The notes below the pieces were generated by a model that was given only the letters and a program-made list of their open reading frames with translations, had not been told where the DNA came from and did no database searches. This document shows positions 53,160-60,250 of a stretch of 64,000 nt of DNA, piece by piece; the first letter of the stretch is position 1; the number at the start of each line of letters is the position of its first letter. The stretch lies in contig NZ_JRUD01000020.1 of the NCBI RefSeq assembly GCF_000802425.1, forward strand, positions 1 to 64,000, in the 5' to 3' direction. The DNA is from Pseudomonas flexibilis. Its GTDB lineage: Bacteria; Pseudomonadota; Gammaproteobacteria; Pseudomonadales; Pseudomonadaceae. The translations under genes were made by a program, and so were the position numbers.

Positions 53160-53413
53160 TTCCGCTGTGCATGGGCCTGCTCGGCCTGGCGCTGGTGCTG
53201 AACATGCTGCGTCTGGTGCGCGGGCCGTCGGTGCCCGACCGGGTGCTGGCCCTGGATACCCTGTACATCAACGGTCTGGCGCTGATCGTGCTGTTTGGCA
53301 TCTGGCTGGCATCGGACATCTTCTTCGAAGCCGCGCTGCTCATCGCGGTATTCGGCTTCGTCGGTACCGTGGCGGTGGGCAAGCACCTGCTGCACGGCGA
53401 CCTGATTGACTGA
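53144..53413 (+). CDS. mnhF: Na+/H+ antiporter subunit F
   Basis: 89 aa, three helices. LRLVRGPSVPDRVLALDTL is the defining motif, with the Asp in a membrane helix (GIWLASDIFFEAALLIAVFG). It overlaps E by 16 nt. Confidence 0.93.
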   Translation: MLAYVIPLCMGLLGLALVLNMLRLVRGPSVPDRVLALDTLYINGLALIVLFGIWLASDIFFEAALLIAVFGFVGTVAVGKHLLHGDLID

Positions 53414-53423
53414 GGGACACACC

Positions 53424-53765
53424 ATGCCTTTCTGGATCGAATTGCTGATCTGCGCGTTTTTGCTGCTGGGCAGCCTGTTCGCGCTCGTCGGCGCCATTGG
53501 CCTCTATCGCCTGCCGGACTTCTTCACCCGTCTGCACGCGCCGACCAAGGCCACCACCCTCGGCGTGGGCGGCATCATCATCGCCTCGGTGATCTTCTTC
53601 AGTGTGCAGAAGCAGGGCTTGAGCCTGCATGAGCTGCTGCTCACCCTGTTCCTGTTCATCACCGCACCCGTGAGTGCGCACATGCTGTCGAAGGCCGCGC
53701 TGCAACAGGGCCTGCCGGCGATGGACAAGACGCGCGGCCGGCGATGGAAGGACGACGGGTTCTGA
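53424..53765 (+). CDS. mnhG: Na+/H+ antiporter subunit G
   Basis: 113 aa from the ATG at 53424, with GAGGG 8 nt upstream; a TTG 18 nt earlier would overlap F but has no support. Three helices with GAIGLYRLPDFFTRLHAPTK, the MnhG signature. Last gene of the operon. A REP unit and a CGTAGGG repeat follow. Confidence 0.93.
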   Translation: MPFWIELLICAFLLLGSLFALVGAIGLYRLPDFFTRLHAPTKATTLGVGGIIIASVIFFSVQKQGLSLHELLLTLFLFITAPVSAHMLSKAALQQGLPAMDKTRGRRWKDDGF

Positions 53766-53802
53766 GGAATCCTGTGCCGGCCGCGCCTACCCGGCCGCGC
53801 CA

Positions 53803-53940
53803 AGAGCTCGCGAATGAATTCGCTCCCTCAAGGCCGCTGCCGGGCTGGTCCGGACTGTCCCTCAAGCGTAGGGTGGACAACGCTGTTCCTGTCCACCATT
53901 GACCCCGCACGGCGGCCAGGAAGGCGCTGACCGTCCTACG
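53803..53940. repeat. REP unit plus CGTAGGG repeat between mnhG and tadA
   Basis: AGAGCTCGCGAATGAATTCG (from 53804) is a single REP half. CGTAGGGTGGACAACGCTGT (from 53867) with TCCTGTCCACC forms the first hairpin, and the element ends GACCGTCCTACG at 53940, an inverted match to its start. No gene is seen in 53766-53983. Confidence 0.8.
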
Positions 53941-53983
53941 TCTAATCCCGCTTCAATGTGAAATTTCTTTTTCCGGATTCGCC

Positions 53984-54460
53984 ATGAGCAAGTTCACCCC
54001 CGTCATCGACCGCTCGCGCGATGAGTATTTCATGCGCCTGGCGCTGGACCAGGCGCGCCTGGGCGCGGCGCAGGGGGAGGTGCCGGTCGGCGCGGTGCTG
54101 GTGCGCGATGGTGAGGTGGTCGGCAGTGGCTTCAACGCGCCGATCAGCCGTCACGATCCCAGCGCCCATGCCGAAATGGTCGCTATCCGCGCCGCCGCCG
54201 AGGCGGCGCAGAACTACCGCCTGCCGGGCACGACCCTCTACGTGACGCTGGAACCCTGCAGCATGTGCGCCGGGCTGATCGTGCATTCGCGCATCGCCCG
54301 CGTGGTCTACGGTGCCAGCGAGCCCCGCGCCGGGGTGGCGGTGAGCCAGGGGCGCTTCTTCGAGCAGAACTTCCTCAACCACTGGGTGCGCGTCGAGGGC
54401 GGCGTGCTGGCCGAGGAGTGCGGGGCGGTGTTGAAGGAATTCTTCAAGGCCAGGCGCTGA
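53984..54460 (+). CDS. tadA: tRNA adenosine(34) deaminase
   Basis: 158 aa. Makes inosine at the wobble position of tRNA-Arg(ACG), an essential function. Zinc site: H62-A-E64 (PSAHAEM) and P91-C-x-x-C95 (PCSMC); the Glu is the proton shuttle. Convergent with cysW; a GGGGAGAGGG-type hairpin lies between them. Confidence 0.94.
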   Translation: MSKFTPVIDRSRDEYFMRLALDQARLGAAQGEVPVGAVLVRDGEVVGSGFNAPISRHDPSAHAEMVAIRAAAEAAQNYRLPGTTLYVTLEPCSMCAGLIVHSRIARVVYGASEPRAGVAVSQGRFFEQNFLNHWVRVEGGVLAEECGAVLKEFFKARR

Positions 54461-54467
54461 CGCGCTT

Positions 54468-54492
54468 CCCCTCTCCCTTGATGGGAGAGGGG
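54468..54492. terminator. Perfect hairpin between tadA and cysW
   Basis: CCCCTCTCCC (54468-54477), loop TTGAT, GGGAGAGGGG (54483-54492). No T tract follows on either strand, so if it ends transcription it is only a weak or bidirectional barrier. Confidence 0.5.
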
Positions 54493-54503
54493 CCGGGCGC
54501 CGT

Positions 54504-55334
54504 TCAGGCCGCCTCGGCCCGCGCCATCGCCTGGCGCTGGCGCCATTCCATGAAGGTCTTCAGGAACAGGGTGAGCAGCGCCATGCACGCCAGAAGCGCG
54601 GCGGCGGTGAAGGCGGCGGCGGTCTTGTAGTCGTTGTTCAACTGCTCGACCAGCAGCGGCAGGGTCAGGGTCTGGTTCATGATGGTGCCGGACACCACCG
54701 ACACCGCGCCGAATTCGCCCACCGCCCGCGCGTTGGTCACCACCACGCCGTAGAGCAGCGCCCACTTGATGTTGGGCAGGGTGACATGGCGGAAGATCTG
54801 CCAGCCATTGGCGCCCAGGGTCAGCGCGGCGGTTTCCTCTTCGGCGCCCTGGCTCTGCATGGTGGGAATCAGGATGCGCGCCACATAGGGCGCGGTGACG
54901 AACACCGTGACCATGACGATCCCCGGCCAGGCAAACATCAGCTGGATGTCACGATCGTAGAACCACTGGCCGACGAAACCCTCGATGCCGTAGATCACCA
55001 GGTAGCACAGGCCGGCGACCACCGGCGAGACCGCATAGGGGATGTCGATCAGCGTCGACAGCAGGCGGCGGCCGCGGAAGTCGTAGCGCGTCACGCACCA
55101 GGCCAGGCAGATGCCGAACACCAGGTTGATCGGCACCGTGGCGATGGCCACCAGCACGGTGAGCATCAGTGCGTGCTGCATGTAGTCTTCGGAGAGGTTC
55201 TGCACCAGCAGGTCCCAGCCGCCGGATAACGCGCGGGTGAAGATCAGCACCAGCGGTACCAGCAGAACCAGGGCGACCACGGCGAGGCCGAGGCCGATCA
55301 GCAGCCATTGCTGCCAGGAATGGGGCTTCTTCAT
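54504..55334 (-). CDS. cysW: Sulfate ABC transporter permease CysW
   Basis: 276 aa from the ATG at 55334, which overlaps the cysT TGA by 4 nt. Six helices. The coupling loop EETAALTLGANGWQIFRHVTLP has the EAA motif. NARAVGEFGAVSVVSG is typical of CysW. It pairs with CysT in the membrane. A cysA gene would be expected next but tadA lies there on the opposite strand, so the ATPase must come from another locus. Confidence 0.93.
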   Translation of the reverse strand: MKKPHSWQQWLLIGLGLAVVALVLLVPLVLIFTRALSGGWDLLVQNLSEDYMQHALMLTVLVAIATVPINLVFGICLAWCVTRYDFRGRRLLSTLIDIPYAVSPVVAGLCYLVIYGIEGFVGQWFYDRDIQLMFAWPGIVMVTVFVTAPYVARILIPTMQSQGAEEETAALTLGANGWQIFRHVTLPNIKWALLYGVVVTNARAVGEFGAVSVVSGTIMNQTLTLPLLVEQLNNDYKTAAAFTAAALLACMALLTLFLKTFMEWRQRQAMARAEAA

Positions 55335-56170
55335 TTCTTGCGCTGCCAACGAAGGACGCGACTCTGCACCACCTGCAGGGTGAACAGCAGAATCAGGGAG
55401 GCCAGCAGGATCACCGAGGCGATGGCCGCGGCGGCGGGATAGTCGAATTCCTGCAGGCGCACGAAGATCATCAGCGAACTGACTTCGGTCTTGAACGGCA
55501 TGTTGCCGGCGATCATCACCACCGCGCCGAACTCGCCTAGGCTGCGCACGAAGGATTGCGCGCCACCGGTGATCAGCGCCGGCACCAGCATCGGCAGGAT
55601 CACGTGCCAGAAGGTCTGCCACTTGCTGGCGCCCAGGGTGTGCGCGGCTTCCTCGAACTCGTTGCCCAGCTCCAGCAGCACCGGCTGCACGGTGCGCACC
55701 ACGAACGGCAGGCTGGTGAAAGTCATGGCCACCACGATGCCGGGAAATGCATAGGAAACCTTGAAGCCCAGCCACTGGCCGATCCAGCCGTCCGGCACCA
55801 GCAGGAAGGCCAGGGTCAGGCCGGCCACCGAGGTGGGCAGGGCGAAAGGCAGGTCCACCAGGGCATCCACCAGCCGCCGGCCGGGGAAGTCGTAGCGGGC
55901 GATGATCCAGGCCAGCAGCAGGCCGATCAGCAGGGCGGCCAGGGACGAGATCAGCGCGCCTTGCAGGGTTACCGCATAGCTGGAAACCACCCGCGGATCG
56001 CTGATCGCCCGCCAGTATTCCAGCCAGGTGAGGTCACTGACGTACAGCAACAGTGCCGAGATGGGCAGGAGGATCACCAGCGACAGGTACAGGGTGCTGA
56101 TGCCGAAGCTCAGCCCGAAACCCGGCAGGGTGGGTGCCTGATGAAAGAAGCGCGGAATCGGAAAGGTCAC
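55331..56170 (-). CDS. cysT: Sulfate ABC transporter permease CysT
   Basis: 279 aa from a GTG start (GTG ACC TTT; MTFPIPRFFHQAP); no ATG is better placed and no strong ribosome site is seen. Six helices, EEAAHTLGASKWQTFWHVILP as coupling loop, and SFVRSLGEFGAVVMIAG. The N-terminal 20 residues (PTLPGFGLSFGISTLYLSLV region) fit CysT. It is transcribed from the sbp side. Confidence 0.92.
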   Translation of the reverse strand: MTFPIPRFFHQAPTLPGFGLSFGISTLYLSLVILLPISALLLYVSDLTWLEYWRAISDPRVVSSYAVTLQGALISSLAALLIGLLLAWIIARYDFPGRRLVDALVDLPFALPTSVAGLTLAFLLVPDGWIGQWLGFKVSYAFPGIVVAMTFTSLPFVVRTVQPVLLELGNEFEEAAHTLGASKWQTFWHVILPMLVPALITGGAQSFVRSLGEFGAVVMIAGNMPFKTEVSSLMIFVRLQEFDYPAAAAIASVILLASLILLFTLQVVQSRVLRWQRKK

Positions 56171-56255
56171 GGGAAATCGCTTGTCGATCGGAAAACAACC
56201 GCCGCAAAGGCAGTGCCGCCCGGTGGGGGCGGCACAGTCTAGCGCAGGCGGGACA

Positions 56256-57269
56256 TCAGTTGGGGCGCTGGCTCAGCAGCTGGTCCAGCACGCCGTTGCG
56301 GCCGAAGTGGGTCTCGGTGATGGTGTCCCAGCTACCCAGCACGTCGGTGGGGTTGATCAGGCGAACCTTGGCGAACTGGGCCTCGGTGGCCTTGACCACC
56401 TCGGGGTGATGAACGCGCAGGTTGTAGCGGGTCAGCAGTTGCTGGATGTCCCGGGTGTACTGGAAATTCAGGTATTCGGTGGCCAGCTTGCGGGTGCCCT
56501 TCTGGTCCACCACCTTGTCGACGATGGCCACCGGGAACTCGGCCAGCACGCTCACCGGCGGAATCACGATCTGGTAGTTGCCGGCCTTGAAGTCCGGATG
56601 GTTGGCGATGTTGATCACTTCCGACTCGAAGGTCAGCAGCGCATCGCCCTGGCCGTTCTGGGCGAAGGCCACGGTGGCGCCACGGCCGCCGGTGGGGAAG
56701 TTCTCCACGTTGTGCAGCAGCTTGCCGACGAAGGCCTTGATCTTGGCCTGGTCGCCGTTGAACTTCTCGTTGGCGAACAGCCAGGCCGCCAGGTAGGTGT
56801 AGCGGGCGTTGCCGGAGGTCTTCGGGTTGGGGAACACCAGCTTCACGTCGTCGCGAATCAGGTCATCCCAGCTCCGGATGTTCTTCGGGTTGCCCTCGCG
56901 CACCAGGAAACCGATGGTGCTGTAGTACGGCGAGCTGTTGTTGGGGAACTCGGTGGCCCAGTCCTCGTTGAGCAGGCGGCGCTTGGCGAGGATGTCCACG
57001 TCGGTCACCTGGTTGAAGGTCACCACGTCGACCTTCTTGCCCTGGATGATGTCCTGGGCCTGCTTGGAGGTGCCGGCGAAGGACTGGTCGATCTTCGGCT
57101 CCTCGCCCGTGGTGGCCTTCCAGTGTTCGATGAACTTCGGGTTGATCTCGGCGAACAGTTCGCGTGCCACGTCATAGGACGCGTTGAGCAGCGGCGGGGT
57201 CTGCGCCTGGGCGGTGGCGCCGAACAGGCTGGTGGACAGGGCGGTGGCCAGCAACAGTTTCTTGAGCAT
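56256..57269 (-). CDS. sbp: Periplasmic sulfate-binding protein
   Basis: 337 aa from the ATG at 57269. Signal peptide MLKKLLLATALSTSLFGATA with cleavage after AQA. The mature part has NASYDVARELFAEINPKF, then SFAGTSKQAQ with the anion-binding Ser, and FPNPKTSGNARYTYLAAW, typical of Sbp/CysP. It feeds CysTW. Expression is normally induced by sulfur starvation through CysB. The AT-rich region upstream fits that. Confidence 0.94.
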   Translation of the reverse strand: MLKKLLLATALSTSLFGATAQAQTPPLLNASYDVARELFAEINPKFIEHWKATTGEEPKIDQSFAGTSKQAQDIIQGKKVDVVTFNQVTDVDILAKRRLLNEDWATEFPNNSSPYYSTIGFLVREGNPKNIRSWDDLIRDDVKLVFPNPKTSGNARYTYLAAWLFANEKFNGDQAKIKAFVGKLLHNVENFPTGGRGATVAFAQNGQGDALLTFESEVINIANHPDFKAGNYQIVIPPVSVLAEFPVAIVDKVVDQKGTRKLATEYLNFQYTRDIQQLLTRYNLRVHHPEVVKATEAQFAKVRLINPTDVLGSWDTITETHFGRNGVLDQLLSQRPN

Positions 57270-57339
57270 CGAAAACGTCCTTCGCGCAAGCGGGCAATCG
57301 GGAGTGGCCAGGCGGCCGTCTGGGTGGGGATTCTGCGGG

Positions 57340-57400
57340 ATAGCCATATGCTATGAAAATACGGAATTCTCATAGTGATATAGCGATTTCGAATAAGTGC
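57340..57400 (-). promoter_or_regulatory. AT-rich promoter region of sbp
   Basis: A low-GC island (ATGCTATGAAAATACGGAAT, CATAGTGATATAGCGATTTC) in GC-rich DNA. It shares ATACGGA (57359-57365) and ATTTCGAA (57386-57393) with the island before the TauD-like gene (9932-9938 and 9946-9953), with different spacing. A common sulfur regulator is plausible. Confidence 0.45.
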
Positions 57401-57436
57401 GCGGGGCCGTCAGTTCGGGTCGAGCCGGGGGCATTC

Positions 57437-57667
57437 TCAGGCCTGCGGAGGCTGGCCGGATTGTTCATCCTCGGGCTTCTCGCCTCTTCCCGGCGTGCCC
57501 TGGCCCACATCGCTGGCCTTGTCGTGCAGGCGCTCACCCTGATGGCGCAGATCGCCGACGCGGCCCGGTGCTACGCCGGGCTCTTCGTTCCCGCGGGTCT
57601 CCTCCGCGGGCGACGGCTCGGCTTGGGTCGGGGTGTGCTGCGCATGGTGTGGGTCGCCGGTTGCCAT
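57437..57667 (-). CDS. Small hydrophilic protein of unknown function
   Basis: 76 aa. ATG at 57667 preceded by AGGAG with 8 nt spacing. Highly polar, rich in Glu, Pro, Gln, Gly and His (MATGDPHHAQHTPTQAEPSP at the start), without hydrophobic segments or cysteines; it is probably unstructured. I recognise no domain. The good ribosome site and clear space around it argue for a real gene. Confidence 0.6.
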   Translation of the reverse strand: MATGDPHHAQHTPTQAEPSPAEETRGNEEPGVAPGRVGDLRHQGERLHDKASDVGQGTPGRGEKPEDEQSGQPPQA

Positions 57668-57756
57668 GATGAGCGCTCCTGCGGGGCTGCGTGGACGGGC
57701 TGAGCAGGGGACCGGAAGGGCGGCGCGCAGGTTCCGGGTATGCGGCGAGCTGCGGC

Positions 57757-58110
57757 TCAGGGCGCGTGGCTGCAGCGCAGCTCCGCGTATGGCTGGCCGG
57801 GCGCGTAATCGCCGGGCACCCGCTCCACCACCTGGGCGCCGGGCGCGATCCGGAAAGGCACCGGTGGGGTGGTCGAGCGCACTTCGGCCGGAACCTGGAA
57901 CTCGCAGACGACGGTCTGTTCGCCATGGTTGATCACCTTGACCGCCCGGACCCCGAGCAATTCGCCGTCCAAGGCCTGCAGCGGTTTGCCCATCGGCTGG
58001 ACGTCAATCTGCAGGCCCTCCTGGTGGAGGATGATCTCGGGCTCGGCATTCTGGGCGAACAGGGGCAGGGCGAGGGCGAGGCCGCAGAGGGTGGACAGTG
58101 GCCGGAACAT
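57757..58110 (-). CDS. Exported protein of unknown function
   Basis: 117 aa. Signal peptide MFRPLSTLCGLALALPLFAQ with cleavage near QNA. The mature part is beta-rich (VVCEFQVPAEVRSTTPPVPF, RVPGDYAPGQPYAELRC), with two cysteines that could pair in the periplasm. No family is recognised. Same strand as the small gene downstream. Confidence 0.7.
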   Translation of the reverse strand: MFRPLSTLCGLALALPLFAQNAEPEIILHQEGLQIDVQPMGKPLQALDGELLGVRAVKVINHGEQTVVCEFQVPAEVRSTTPPVPFRIAPGAQVVERVPGDYAPGQPYAELRCSHAP

Positions 58111-58243
58111 GGCGGATTTCCTTGCTGACGAATACCCGCCTTTAGAAGGCTGTGCGGCTGTTGGGTTCGCGCGGGGCGAATTTCAGCACGTGGAGCCTGT
58201 CGGTTACCAGGAAGATCAGGCGGCCGCGAGGCGGGAGGAAGTG

Positions 58244-58423
58244 ATGCGAGAGATGCGCTGGGGTGCCGTGATGCTGCTGGGGTTGCTCCTGGCAGCCTGT
58301 GGCGACGGGAACGGGGAGCGGGATCGACCTCCCGCAGCGCCGGCCATGCAGCCGGGCAACCCGGCCGCCGAAGGGGCGGATCGGCCCGACCTGCATGGGG
58401 AGGAAGCCGGGACCGAACGCTGA
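58244..58423 (+). CDS. Very small predicted lipoprotein
   Basis: 59 aa from the ATG at 58244, with GGAGGA 4 nt before it. Signal MREMRWGAVMLLGLLLAAC with lipobox LAAC (Cys19), then a short Pro/Glu/Gly-rich tail of 40 residues. Asp is not directly after the lipid Cys (it is Gly-Asp), so outer-membrane targeting is possible. Function unknown. Confidence 0.6.
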   Translation: MREMRWGAVMLLGLLLAACGDGNGERDRPPAAPAMQPGNPAAEGADRPDLHGEEAGTER

Positions 58424-58442
58424 CCCCGGCGTAACCGACCCG

Positions 58443-58913
58443 TCAGCCGATGCTGATCGGCGGCAGTTCCGGCAGGGTCACGGTCTGCTGGCTGCGCGGG
58501 GCCAGGATCTCCGCCTCGCCGTCGACGACGATCTCGTCCCGCTGGTTGACCACGCGGGTGCCGATGCGTACGCGGAACTTGGGCAGTTTCTCGAGGATTT
58601 CCAGCTGCACGGTGAGGGTGTCGCCGAATTTCACCGGGCGGGTGAACTTCATGGTCTGGCCCAGGTAGATGGTGCCGGGGCCGGGCAGGGTGCAGGCCAC
58701 TGCCGCGCTGATCAGTGCGCCACTGAACATGCCATGGGCGATGCGCTCCTTGAACATCGTGCCGGCGGCGAACTCCGCGTCCAGGTGCACCGGGTTGCGG
58801 TCGCCGGACATGGCGGCGAACAGCTGGATGTCCTTCTCACCGACGGTCTTGCTGTACGTGGCCTTCTGGCCGACTTCGAGCGCCTCGTAGGGAGTATTGG
58901 TGAGTTGGGTCAT
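58443..58913 (-). CDS. MaoC-family (R)-specific enoyl-CoA hydratase (PhaJ-like)
   Basis: 156 aa. Hot-dog fold with the hydratase-2 motif FAAMSGDRNPVHLD: D38 and H43 are the catalytic pair. ERIAHGMFSGALISAA and GTIYLGQTMKFTRPVK follow family patterns. It links beta-oxidation to (R)-3-hydroxyacyl-CoA, for polyhydroxyalkanoates or other products. Overlaps the start of the hydrolase gene by 4 nt (ATGA), and fadD is nearby, so the locus is for fatty-acid metabolism. Confidence 0.88.
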   Translation of the reverse strand: MTQLTNTPYEALEVGQKATYSKTVGEKDIQLFAAMSGDRNPVHLDAEFAAGTMFKERIAHGMFSGALISAAVACTLPGPGTIYLGQTMKFTRPVKFGDTLTVQLEILEKLPKFRVRIGTRVVNQRDEIVVDGEAEILAPRSQQTVTLPELPPISIG

Positions 58914-59860
58914 GCGATCTCCTTGGGGTGGCAGGACTGCCGGTTGGCCAGGGCGGCCTCCAGCCAGTCGAGCAAAAAGGCTATGACATCCGCGCGGTTC
59001 GTTTCGTGCAGCAGTTCGTGGCGGGCGTCGGGGTAGAGCTGAGCGCTGACGCGTTCCAGGCCGGCACGGCGCAACGCGTCGACAAGATCCAACTGACGCC
59101 GTCCGTCACTGACCGGGTCACGCTCGCCGCCGATCACCAGCAGCGGCAGGTCGTGGGGGATTTGCGCCAGGTTTGCCACCGGCGTGATCTCCAGCAGGCC
59201 GCCGAACAGGTCGATCCACAACTGGTTGGTGCAGCGAAAACCGCACAGCGGATCGGCCAGGTAGGCGTCGACCGAGGCGGGGTCGCGGCTCAGCCAGTCA
59301 TGGCGAGTGCGGTTGGGACGGAACGCCTTGTTGAAGGCGCCGAAGGTCAGCCATTCCAGCAGCGCGCTGCGTCCATGCCGGCCCTGGCGCCAGCGTTCCA
59401 GGCGTGCGACCAGGCGTCCCAGCCGATAGAGCGCCGGCGACTGGTAGTTGGAGCCGGACAGCACCGCGCCGGCGAAGCCTGCGCCATGACGCAGCAGATA
59501 GGCCTGCGCCAGGTAACTGCCCATGCTGTGGCCGAACAGGAGCAATGGGACCTGCGGATGGCAGGCGCGCAGGTGCAGTTCGAGCTGGTGCAAATCCTCG
59601 AGGACGCGCCGCCAGCCGTCATGGTCGGCGTAATGGCCGAGCAGGCCCTGCCGCTGACCGGTAACGCCGTGGCCGCGCAGGTCCGGTGCGTAGAGCGCAA
59701 TGCCGCGCGCGGCCAGCGCCTGGCCAAGTTCGGCATAGCGCGCGCCGTGTTCGCTCATGCCGTGGATCAGCAGCAGCGCAGCGCGCGGCGGCTGGTCCGC
59801 GCTCCACTGATTGACCTGGAGGGCAACACCGTCGCTGGCTGGCAGGGTAAAGGTGCGCAT
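58910..59860 (-). CDS. Alpha/beta hydrolase (lysophospholipase/monoacylglycerol lipase-like)
   Basis: 316 aa from the ATG at 59860 with GGAG upstream. Serine hydrolase: LLLIHGMSEHGARYAEL as the oxyanion loop, nucleophile S112 in GHSMGS, Asp in GGERDPVSDG and His in ARHELLHE. The HGMSEHGARY pattern is typical of monoacylglycerol lipase-like enzymes. Probably frees fatty acids for FadD. The MaoC gene is coupled to it. Confidence 0.85.
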   Translation of the reverse strand: MRTFTLPASDGVALQVNQWSADQPPRAALLLIHGMSEHGARYAELGQALAARGIALYAPDLRGHGVTGQRQGLLGHYADHDGWRRVLEDLHQLELHLRACHPQVPLLLFGHSMGSYLAQAYLLRHGAGFAGAVLSGSNYQSPALYRLGRLVARLERWRQGRHGRSALLEWLTFGAFNKAFRPNRTRHDWLSRDPASVDAYLADPLCGFRCTNQLWIDLFGGLLEITPVANLAQIPHDLPLLVIGGERDPVSDGRRQLDLVDALRRAGLERVSAQLYPDARHELLHETNRADVIAFLLDWLEAALANRQSCHPKEIA

Positions 59861-60250
59861 GGCGCGCGCTCCGCTGAATAAAGACACGCATTGTAGGTAG
59901 GCTGCCGAACGCTGCCCAGCCCGAGGGTGTGCGTGCTGTCCCGCAGTTTGCGGTTTGCGCTCCGCCGGCGGGCTGCTACCTTGCTCCGGGTCATACCGGA
60001 TGGCCTGTTGCAGGGGTGCCGGCGGGCGAAATCCGGCGGCTGCTGCGGAGGCTGCATCTCGTGACTGAATGTCAATTCTCAGTCATTAACGAGACTGCAA
60101 GGCTTGATTTTGGCTATGGATGGCCTTTTGCAAAGCTGATACTCTCGCGGCGCTTAGGGGCTCTGCACCGGGCTCTCGGCCACCGAATAATATCAACCAA
60201 CCGTCACTGCCGACGGTGAAGACAAGCTGTAGCTTAGGAGTGGGCTTTCC
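59861..60250. promoter_or_regulatory. Gene-free region upstream of fadD
   Basis: 390 bp with no convincing gene. The 96-aa plus-strand frame here has no ribosome site and no family. From 60060 to 60145 the DNA is AT-richer and holds GACTGA (60063-60068)/TCAGTC (60079-60084), and GATACT (60138-60143) as a possible -10 for fadD. AGGAG ends at 60240, 10 nt before the ATG. No FadR- or PsrA-type palindrome was seen. Confidence 0.4.

Noticed and set aside
59929-60219. 96-codon plus-strand frame upstream of fadD
   Set aside because: No ribosome-binding site, no recognisable domain, and it crosses the likely fadD promoter.
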